From assembly GCF_009730915.1 (NCBI RefSeq), contig NC_052486.1:23341589-23405588 (forward strand): a DNA stretch of 64,000 nt. Reading direction: 5' to 3'. This DNA is from Dioscorea cayenensis subsp. rotundata (lineage: Eukaryota > Streptophyta > Magnoliopsida > Dioscoreales > Dioscoreaceae). The notes under the pieces are model-generated. The model was not told where the DNA came from and searched no databases. It saw nothing but the letters and a program-made list of their open reading frames with translations. Below, in pieces: positions 54,040 through 64,000 of this stretch. Numbering within the stretch: the stretch's first letter is position 1; the number at the start of each line of letters is the position of its first letter. The translations under genes and the position numbers were made by a program.

Positions 54040-57000
54040 ATGAGTTCCTTCGTGGTTTGCTACCAAGCTTGGAATGGGATGTTGGGGCTCTCGGCATCGT
54101 CTTGTTTCTCGAGTTCTTTCCCTGGGGCTAGGGTTTTGGGGCGTTCTGTATCTCGGGAAGGTGTTTGGGGGCGGAAGCTTTGCTTTTGTGGGATCTATGG
54201 TGTGAGGAATTGGATGGCGGCGGAGCCGGTTGAGGACCGGCGGATGGGGAGGAGGGCGGCGGTGCTTGCTTCGGATACAGGAGAAGAGGCGGAGCTCACT
54301 CGGTCGAGAAGTTTCCTCAGTGTTCGGGCGGAAGAAGGTCGGTTGTGTTATTCTTTTGGGTAATGGTTCTTGTTTTCCTGCTTTATTTGCTTCTTTTTTG
54401 TCAGTTGATGGATTTGAGTGGTGCTTTTCTGAATGCCTTTGAATCTCCTTAGGTGTTTATGATTGGAAGAAAATCTTTGTTTTCTTGTTGTGTTTTATAC
54501 TGTTCTTTGGACTGATTCATTCATGATGGAGTTGTTAGATAGGATTGGAATTGGATTACTAGTTTAACATTGTATCCCTGGGCTATGCCATTCCATTGCG
54601 TTGCCTGTTTCATTTGTCTGGTGTTGGGATAATTTCACTCCAAGAAGTTGGGGTGCAAGAATTAAGATTGGATGCATGTTTGGAGATCATAGCTTGTAGA
54701 ACATCCATGTGTCATTTGTTCTTCAATGGGAAACTCTTGGTGTTTTTGTTTTACGAAGCTGGGTCTGGTGAAGATTTGGAGAACATATGCTTGCAGGGCA
54801 GCCATATGCTGTTCTTGCTGCAATATATAACTTTCGGTGTTGTCATTTGCGAATGAGGACTTGATGAAGGTTCAGTGATTATATCCTTGTAGAACAGCCA
54901 TATGTCGCTCTTGGTTTGAAGAGAAACTCTTGGTGTTGTCATTTATAAGTTAGGATCAAATGAATGTTAAAAAGATCCTACACTTGCATAACAGTCATTT
55001 CTTACCTGAGATTCAAAGACATGCTAAAAGTGTTGTCGTTTAAAAATTAGGATTGAATGGATGCTTGGAGATTCTACAATTGTTGAGTGTTGAAGACACT
55101 TTTTTTCAAAGGGAAACTCTCGGTAGTGTTGTTTTGATGACCATAGCTATTCTATTTAACAACTATATTTAACAACTATCTTGCTTGTTTTTCCTTGTTT
55201 CAGTCAGTTTCTAATTTTCCTTGCAATTCTCCTTTCCCTTCTTTTGTCGTTTTGGTTTTGGTTGGAATTTCTTTATAAATGGATTAATTTCTCCTACAGA
55301 GTATTTTTTTTTATAAATGGTTTACCCTGAAGACTATCATGGAATTTATGAATGTATGTGAACGTACATTTGCCCTTTTTTTTCTTTTTTTTAGTGAACA
55401 TGACTCTGAATATTGTCATACTTCATGTGACATATTTGGTTCTTCTATGGTTATTGATCTTTTTCCACAGATCTGCTTGCTTGTATCAGAATGGAAGCAG
55501 AAGCCGGAAGACTTCCTTCAAATATTGCTTCTGGGCTGGAGGAGCTATACAATAATTACCGGAATGCGGTAAATCATTTATCTTGGGAATAATATGCAAA
55601 TTTTCAGAGATCTCTGTTTGATTGTCAGGTTTGTATCCATGGTTATGTTCTCATTATAAGTTTCATGATGACAGACTTGGCATTGACCTTCTGGATGTAG
55701 GTTATTGACTCTTTCATTCTTTCTCTATTACTTTTGAAATTTGCCGCAAATTATAATGTGATAGAGACATAAAGGAATTAAACATAATGGTAGTTTTGGC
55801 TCTTAAACCATGTCTTGATTTAAGATTTATGAGTGATTCCAATCAACAGAAACAGTCATCATATCGGCAAGTCTGCCAATGTGTCTTTCAAACCTTCTTT
55901 TAGATTTAAGGATGACGTATCAGGTTTCTTTGTGGTGTGTTATTATTTTTTCTTATATTAAGTGGGACCTAGAAGTCTATAGTATTTGATCAGAAATTCT
56001 TGCAGGCCTATTTCTTAGTTTGATGTTACAGTGAAGGCTGGTTACTTAAGTAGTTTGGTTTGTTGTATATCATGTATTGAACATGTCATTCATGTCATAT
56101 GAATGTTCATTTTTTTATCCATGAATATATTGGTGCATGCTTATCTTGCTCATTGATAGAACTTACTTGCAATTTGTTAGGTTTTACAAAGTGGAGATCC
56201 AAAAGCAAGTGAGATCATCCTATCCAACATGTCTGCAGCATTTGATCGTATTTTGTTGGACGTGGAGGTTTTGCTGTTACCCTTGATTAGCTGTTTGGTT
56301 GATCTTTTCAGCATGCAGTTATGACTTATTTGTGTTTTTTTTTATTTGTGCACATAACAGAACAGCATATTTATTGCAGGATCCTTTTGTGTTTTCTCCT
56401 TACCACAAAGCAATTAGAGAACCTTTTGACTACTATATGTTTGGGCAAAACTACATCCGCCCATTGGTAGACTTCAGGTTGTCCAAAAATCTACTTTCCT
56501 TTTGAACTCATTATTGCCCTTGATTCTTGTGTCTTTTGCAACACTTTAGCCGGCTTTCAACTGCAGTTTGAACTTTGTATAATCATGTGACATAATCAGC
56601 AGTGTTATATTTGTTTATTGCTTATGCACTTATGCCTCACACAGTCACAGTTGTAGTGCCTTTATAGGAGTGAAGTGTCATAGTACAATGGTGTCATCTT
56701 TATAGTGTTTCACATCAAGATTTTATTAATTTTTTTTTTATCCGTGACGTGCTTGTAACCTTTTGTCTCTTTTTTCTTTCTTCAGTAGATCATATGTTGG
56801 CAACATCTCCATTTTCTATGACATGGAAGAGATTCTTCGGCAGGTGGTTAAGTACAATGATTATGTGTGTATTTTATAATTTCTTGAGATCACAATATTG
56901 CACTGGAGCTATATCTTTGATGTATGTGATGAAGTTTTGGTGGGATCAAAATTTGTGCCCTCTGAAACCAGAATTGTTGTGTGGTACTATGTTGTATTAT

Positions 57001-60000
57001 TGTACGCTGATGAAATCTCATCCTTTGTCCCATAGTTAATATATGTGTGAGCTAGAGTGTTGATAGTAACCACCTATCAATAATATAAACCTACATTGTT
57101 CTTATTGCAAGAAACTCGATGAAGTTTTTGAAGTTCACTTTGCGATAACTATGGCTCTATATTGTGAGAGCAACTAGTTAAATCATCTGATTGATGCACT
57201 AGAAAAATTGGGACATACATATCAATTATCTTGTATTTTTATAATTGTCTCTTTTTATCATTTTGTTAATTTTACATATTGTTTCCTTGTAGGGTCATAA
57301 TATTGTTCTGATGTCCAACCATCAGACAGAAGCAGATCCAGCAATCATTGCACTGTTGCTTGAAAGAAACTTTCCACATCTTGCAGAGAAAATGGTGGTT
57401 GTCTCTCTTTGCTTTTCCATATTTATCACAGCTCTTAACTGTGTTTTCTTTTGTGCCTTTGACTAAAAATTATATGTCGCGCCCAGATATTTGTTGCTGG
57501 GGATAGAGTTCTGATTGATCCACTTTGCAAGCCTTTCAGCATGGGAAGGTGCTCTTGATGCTTTGTCAATTGTGTGAGAACATTTCCCTCTTTGGTTGTA
57601 ATAGTTTTGCGAATTCTTATTGGATTCTTTTTTTTTCCAGGAATCTTCTGTGTGTATACTCAAAGAAGCACATGTTCGATGATCCCGAGCTTGCAGAGAT
57701 GAAAAGAATAGCAAATACAAAAAGCCTTAAGGAATTGGCCATGCTCCTTAGGTATGCTTTGTGTCCTTTCATAGCAAACAAATGGGTGTCATTTGTTTAG
57801 ACTTGGCGAAGTGTTGAATTTCACTTTTGTCCCATCTAACCAATATTTAGTACCTGATGATTCGTCACCTTCAAAGTTTAATGCACTCTCCTTATGTCAG
57901 ACATTTTCCATTTTCTTTCTTTTCCTTTGCAATTCAATATACAATGTTTCTCTCATGCTCCAAACCGAACTCATTAAGTTAGCCACGGACTTTGTTATTG
58001 TCCATGCCCACCTTGAACATGTTGCTGCTTTTGCAACTTTGATGTTGAGTTGAAGTGCTTGTGAATTGATTTCCTTCTTGCTATCACAACATCAATTTGG
58101 AATTGGTATTGCCATTAGTTGTTGTAGATGCTTGCAATTTTGTGAAGAATTTCCTAAAATTTAAGTTTAGTTTTCTTGCACTGTATATTCTAATATATGC
58201 CAATTTTCTATAAAGCTTATAGAAAAAAATATTCACTCTTATTCCTTTAGAATGTTACTGATTCGTTAATGTTCCAGTAATGAGTAATGCTATATTTACG
58301 TAATAGGCTTCTTGAATAGCTTTCCTTGGCATCCATGTTAGCATCCACGTTATTCTCTCCCCTAAACCCTAAACTGTATAAAACCCTAAACCATATCAAA
58401 CATTACAAAACCCTAAACTCAAAACCCTAAACCTCTATCCCTAAATGCTCTAAACTCTGAATCCTAAACCAAAAGAGGACGAAGAGGTACAAGGTTTTTT
58501 AGGTTTTTGGAGAAAGAGAGAAAATTTAGGAGAGAGAAAGTTAGTATCCACATCATTCAAAAAAGCTATTCCAGAAATCTATTACATAAATATATCAATA
58601 TATAGCTTAATTAGGCCAGGACTCTTGCTTTGGGTGATTTCTTGTATTTTGATTGTTATTAATGTTTATTCTTTATCTCTTCTTTTCCTTTTTTTTCCAT
58701 CTAACATGGATTTTCTTTGCATATAGAACTGGATCTAATATAATATGGATTGCACCAAGCGGTGGTAGGGACCGTCCTGATCCAGTCACAGGAGAGTGGT
58801 ATCCTGTAAGGTTTCTTGCCTGTAAACTACTTTCCTTTGCCACAAAGAATAGCAAAATCCTTTAAATCTTTGATTGGTGTCATAATTGCTGGATCCTGTT
58901 TTGTTTCCCGAGGATATAGCACATTGTGTTACTGTTCATTATCATATCATTGCAACTCTAAGCCTTGTATAAGGTCTTTTGTACTTCTAATGATAGCATG
59001 CAGACACCGTAGATTTCAAAATTTGACCCGCACGTGTATGATTGTACATGTGATCATAAGAATGGAACTGAAAAAACCTTATATGCGTGACAGTGAATGA
59101 GCTATTCACATTGCCTCTCTTCTATTAATATGATGGCCTCTTCCATAAATATGACAGTCTACTGTTTATATGCAGATGTTTATTACCAACAAACTGAGGT
59201 TCAGTACTATCTTGATAATTAGGATTTTGTGGTTCTTTGTTTCGCTTCTTTTGAAAGAGCATAATAAGCAAAACATAATTTCGAAGGGAAATTTTTTATC
59301 TCTACAAGCCTCAATCATAGTGAAAACAAACCTTATTACATTATGAGATCCAACCAATTTGATTTCAGTGCACATGGTTGCTATAATTATGATAAACCAA
59401 ATTGAAATTCCCTTAAACCAGAAAATTTGATTTTAAAATTTTCAAGAACTGGTTATGAATTAAGCTTGTGCGTGCAGTCAATGAAGCTGGAAAAAAAAGC
59501 TGCTAATTTGAGATGGAGGCAGATTTGGTACTAATGGATGACTCTTTGGTTGAGTCAATTTTTAACAGACAACTGGTTTTTGAAGGCCAGGCTGTTTAAG
59601 TGGATTAACCTTTAGTTAAATCATTTATAAATCTGACCATCTGCAGTTATAGTTCTTTAGCATATGATTGCTTTTGGTTTTGCATGGCGCTAGGCATCCT
59701 TTGATTCCTCTTCGGTGGACAATATGAGAAGACTTCTGGAACATTCTCGTGTTCCAGGGCATATATATTCCCTAGCATTGCTATGTTATGAAATTATGCC
59801 ACCTCCACGTCAGGTTTCTTACTACTCTTTCTTCCATGCCTCTATTAATATTAGGTGCTAGCATTTCTGATTCTTATAGTTTTCTTTGTCTACTATTCTT
59901 AGGTTGAAAAGGCAATTGGTGAGCGGAGAACAATTGCTTACGGTGGGGTTGGTTTATCTGTGGCTCCAGAAATGTCCTTCAATGAAATTACAGCTGGCTG

Positions 60001-60417
60001 TGTGAATCCTGAAAAGGTTTCTTTTGCATATGCTGTTTGCTCTTGTTTTGCCATATGCCATTGACACTCTTAGTTCAAATATTGCACCCTTTTTAGTTAC
60101 TAAACCATTTATTTACTTATGTTGCAATTCCTTGGACCTTGTAAGTGCTTTGGTCCACTTATTGGTGATCTGCCCTTTGTCATAAGTGATCAATCTTAGC
60201 TTTTGATATGTCTTGAAGGTTTGCGAGTGGTTATACAGCCATTTTAGGTGTTATCTCTAATGTGATAACCTGTTTTTCACAGGCCAAGGATGCTTTTTCA
60301 CAGGCTTTGTATGATTCGGTGTTGGAGCAGTATGACACTCTCAAATCTGCTATATATGGACATAAAGGACTAAATGCATCAAATTTGATGATTGCTCTTT
60401 CTCAACCTTTTCAATGA
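54040..60417 (+). CDS. ATS1-like: Plastidial glycerol-3-phosphate acyltransferase (ATS1 type)
   Basis: Stromal soluble enzyme that transfers an acyl group from acyl-ACP to the sn-1 position of glycerol-3-phosphate, the first step of the plastid (prokaryotic) glycerolipid pathway. Twelve exons: 54040-54337, 55471-55568, 56181-56267, 56380-56477, 56786-56843, 57293-57394, 57487-57548, 57641-57751, 58727-58805, 59694-59813, 59903-60016, 60283-60417, giving 453 residues in phase, near the usual 450-460. The first roughly 95 residues are Ser/Arg-rich, as in a chloroplast transit peptide. The helical N domain is [20 protein letters not shown]. The catalytic HX4D motif is NHQTEAD (H223, D228), and the glycerophosphate-binding block is [10 protein letters not shown]. 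The C terminus contains [19 protein letters not shown]. Intron 1 carries a five-copy degenerate repeat array and intron 8 a MITE. Acyl selectivity (16:0 or 18:1) cannot be decided here. Confidence 0.96.
54650..55135 (+). repeat. Five-copy degenerate tandem repeat in GPAT intron 1
   Basis: Units of about 90-100 bases share an AGGATTGAATGGATG-type block, a TTGTAGAACAGCCATATG-type block and a GAAACTCTTGGTGTTGTC-type block. The last block recurs at about 54731, 54828, 54924, 55026 and 55113. The copies are strongly diverged, which indicates an old duplication. Confidence 0.7.
58291..58594. mobile_element. MITE-like element in GPAT intron 8 with telomere-like core
   Basis: The left terminus TATATTTACGTAATAGGCTT (58291) and the inverse of the right terminus (TATATTTATGTAATAG, ending 58594) match with few differences and continue into TTCTTGAATAGCTTT against TTCTGGAATAGCTTT. 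The total length is about 304 bases, with no coding frame. The interior at 58362-58472 has CCCTAAA-type motifs spaced irregularly (CCTAAACCCTAAACTG and similar). Confidence 0.7.
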
Positions 60418-63400
60418 TCATTCAGTTTGTGAGGTTGTTTTTTTATGATTTGTGCAAGACTTTGTTATTATTTTTCACTTTAAATTTACCTGGTTTTTCT
60501 GTAGTTCAAAATACTTTCAAAATCATAGTTTTTCCAATGACATCTGGTTCTGCATAAATATGCTACAGTTGGTCAAATGACTTTGCAAAATTTTTATAAG
60601 CCTTGAATAAGGTGTTTGCTAATTATAGATTCAGTGCTATATTTGCAGATCAGTTACATATTATCAATTTCTGTTGTTTAAAATATATTTTCTTATTAAT
60701 TGACCAGCTTCTTTTTCACTGATAATAGCTGCGTAAAAACACATCCATTCCCATACTTTAGAAGCCACGCTAGACTGCAAGGAGATTCTCTGTTTGGCGC
60801 GTAGTATTTATTTGCTATCTGCTTTTCCAATTAGATTATCAGCACAATATTATGATGATGATAATGTCAATGATCTTGTTCCTGTTTATTAGAAATTATT
60901 CTTTTACAGTAGGTGCTTACGTGGCCTGAGTATAAAAAGATGCAAATGATACATTGTGAAAGTTCTGCGCATTAAAATTTTGCTCGGCAACAAATATTTT
61001 CTAAACTAATACCCTTTTTATTTAAAGTAATATTTTGATTAAGCTGTTATTTGTGAATTTAATTTATACTGGAATGTAGTTTGTCAGGTTTTCAGAGCCA
61101 AACTGTATGATATCTACGGGGGGATATTGTTGCAGTAGTTATTGTGGTACGATATTGTCTGCTTATCAAACTATTGTTTAAATAAACATACATTGTGCTG
61201 TACAATTTTCATGAGTACAAAGTTTCACTCCAGTTTAATAGTTGGCATCTCATTATTATGCAAATGTTCATCCGTCTCTTGCAGGTGATTCCAGCCTTTC
61301 GCCAGTTTTGTACGTGGCAGAACGGAAAAAAGTGCCAAGTCGACAGAGCATTCTATTGCATTTTTCTTTCCTTTTTTGAGGTTCAATTCAATATGCAGCA
61401 ATTTATCATTTGATCAGAGGCTCTCATTTGTATTGATGTTATATCATCAATTCTGGAGCAGGTTCTTGCCGTTTTGAAGCTGTTCCAGTTCTCTCCATCA
61501 ATAATTCCCACAAAAAGCTATTGTACATCACTATTTTCACTTGTATTTTTCATTTTGTTTTGTAAATTTCATTGCAATAGTGTAGGTTTGTAGGTTTTAA
61601 TGTAACATAATCTACTTTCACTTTCACTTTCACTTTCACTTTCACTTAGGAAGGCACCCACACACTTATCAGGCCTCGTTGTGTTTCTTCTAATTCCGTA
61701 TAGCGATTGGAACTCTTTGCAGCCCATTTTATGCCTTTACAAAAATGCATGGAATTTATTAGTACCAAATGGTTTTCCCCCGTCTTTATGAGTATTATTA
61801 CATGATAATTTGCTTGTTTATCTATTATTGTTCACCGTTCATCAAAACCTTCTTCTCCCTCTCGAATTCTAGCACCTTTGGATGCTTGATCTGTGCACCT
61901 TGCTCCTCTTGCAGTTCACTTGGACCCTGATTCATTTGGTATCTTTGATTTGTGTTGTTCTTTGTCTATTCAGCACTGGTTTTTCTTTCATTGTGTGTGC
62001 CCTTGTTGACATCCTACTGGCTTCTATGTTGATCGAGTGTCGATTTATTTTGATTTTTCTGTTATTTTAACTATTTTATTTTTAGTAGAGAATGTGTTTT
62101 GATTTACTAATTAGTTTTTACTTACATTGGCTTAAGGCTCAATGCCAATCAATCCTATTGACACTGTAATCTCATTGCTTTATCTCTGTTGCCTGATATT
62201 AATCATGTTGGAATGTTAATTGCACTCCTACTAGATTTGCTGAGCTATATAGCATTTGGTTTTCTCTCATTAATAATGCCAAATTCTCTAATGTATGCCA
62301 TCTTTTTTGTTTTTTCTTGAAATCATTTACAAACTTTTTTTTTTGGTGGGATGACTATATATGTGAATTATAGATTGATTAGAATGGAGGGACTATGATG
62401 ACATCTATTCTTTAGCAAGAAAATTCTTCATATGTTCATCATGATGCCAATGTGTTGTTGTGCCATTTGCCTATATGAAGCTTTGTAATCAGATTGGTTT
62501 GATAGGTATCCTAATTCCTATGGTCAACTCATATCAACTAATAACTATCCCAAATAGTGTCAAAGTTGATGTTATATCAAAAGCATAGAACTGAGCAACA
62601 ACCTTTGATGGATACCATTAGAAAAGTTCAGACTGAATTATCATGCATAGAATAGAAGTATGTCTCATTGAATAAATCATAGCAATATGACGTCAATTAA
62701 GGTTGTCATTATCTTGAACTGGCTCCAGTTTGAGCGTTGAAATATATAACACGCAGTAGTAAGTAAAGACCCATTCTCTCTTGTGCTTTGTTTTGTTTAT
62801 CATGAGTTTAGACTTTGGATCTATTTTATTTATAACTTTGCAATTAACAACCTTTAACACTGGAAGAATTAGGTTGTCACATTTGATTACGCCAAATAGA
62901 TAATCATAATTTTTGTGAATTCTAAAGGGTTCTAAATCATATGGATGAACGGTTCATGCATGCATGGTAGAGATCTGATCAAACTTAGTTTAACAAATTA
63001 ATGATGGAAAACAAACCCAGGAAGAATACTAGAAAACTTAAACCAAATGTTCCCCAATAAGCACATCAACCACAAAGCACAAACAAAGTCAAATTTGAGA
63101 AAATAAGAATGGTAAACCGAACTTTTATGAAATTTTTAATTCAAAATGTTTGTTTTTCTATTTTTTATAATGATACGGAAAGAATATAAATAAACAATCA
63201 GACAAAGTATTTGTAGGTTGCCGGATTGGCAACTTTGCATTCCTTTTGCATCAATTCAAGATCTTTCTGCATTTTGCTACATTGAAATTATTATTATTAT
63301 TATTATTATTATGAGAGTAATGTGGATGAACATCTTTTATTTGCTGGAATGATTGAAGTCGCACGTCTATTGATCATGTTATATATGTTAGGCAACGTTA

Positions 63401-64000
63401 GGTGTTATTTAATCATGTTTCAAGTGTGGGCCTGGTTTTCTTCTCTTTTTTATGAATGAATATAATTAATCTACTTTTGTTCTTCCTTCTGCTTTCTTGT
63501 CTCATTCCTTTGTGTATTTTCTAAATTCCCTTAAAAAAACTTGACATATATACCCTTTATAAATGCAAAGTATCTTTGCATTCTAGGTAACGCCAATTTT
63601 TTTAATAAAAAAATTTAAATAAATTATGTCTTATAAACGGGCACAGACATAAAATTAATATCTAATTTTATTTAAATTTTCACTCTATATAAACTAAAAT
63701 TTACACATATTTTTTTTAATAAATATACGAACACATTACATAAGTTTATTATACCAATAACCACCATCTCTTTTTTGTTTGGAGTGATTTCTTTCCTTAA
63801 AAAAAATAAGGTAATATATATGGAAATTTGTAAATAAGGTAATCTATATCTAGAAATTGATACTTTATTTATCATTTTTTTTTAAAAAATGTTTTGCTTT
63901 TGAAGATATGCACCAATGCATGCGATTGGTGGGTCCCACAACGAGAAGGACGGGGGTGATATATGAAATAAATCAATTTTTGTGTGTAAACGAGACCGTG
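60418..64000. other. GPAT 3' flank and gene-poor right end
   Basis: No supported gene. Open frames at 61195-61413 and 61882-62070 are hydrophobic, lack splice continuity and match nothing I know. Simple repeats are (CTTTCA)n at about 61615-61647 and (TTA)n at 63289-63312. The last 100 bases become less AT-rich, with GGTGGGTCCCAC, and could be the edge of another gene's promoter. Confidence 0.5.

Overview
The window is AT-rich nuclear DNA from a flowering plant: intron-rich genes with GT-AG introns, (TA)n and (GA)n microsatellites, a LINE remnant, SINE-like copies and MITEs. The species cannot be fixed from the sequence; a non-grass monocot would fit but is not shown. No bacterial, viral or CRISPR features are present. 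Exon models were built by hand from splice sites and reading-frame continuity. Seven of the nine gene models close perfectly in phase; two contain an apparent single-base frameshift.

Layout, left to right: HD-ZIP IV homeodomain gene of the HDG5/ROC3 type (+, 564-4411); degenerate repeat array with a SINE-like insertion (5230-5960); an unrecognised 162-residue gene (-, 6030-6831) with an E2F-type site upstream; an unrecognised acidic gene (-, 7427-8451) with a palindromic pair of mitosis-specific MSA elements upstream and a frameshift; a group III XTH gene (-, 9732-11518), also frameshifted; a long intergenic stretch with a MITE and a second SINE-like copy; a JmjN/JmjC/C5HC2 histone demethylase gene (+, 18081-23682); a 5'-truncated LINE (26567-28240); a KANADI GARP gene (+, 30464-33442); an RCD1/SRO gene (-, 37260-40334); a poorly resolved exon-rich region with tandem duplications (about 43600-46400); a MULE-like composite element with minisatellite blocks and a GC-rich core (46567-48343); an SMN-like gene with a GC-AG intron (+, 50185-53505); a plastidial glycerol-3-phosphate acyltransferase gene (+, 54040-60417); and a gene-poor right end.

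The genes do not form one pathway. They cover epidermal and organ-polarity transcription (HDG5-like, KANADI), chromatin demethylation, stress signalling (RCD1), wall remodelling (XTH), snRNP assembly (SMN) and plastid lipid synthesis (GPAT). Their order appears to be ancient: from memory of Arabidopsis, XTH30, ATS1, RCD1 and KAN2 are close neighbours on chromosome 1, and HDG5 and JMJ13 are close neighbours on chromosome 5. The most useful new observations are the two adjacent unrecognised genes with cell-cycle promoter elements, three independent degenerate tandem arrays (two in first-half introns), the composite element at 46.6-48.3 kb and the tandem exon duplication near 46 kb. No clearly novel multi-gene system was seen.
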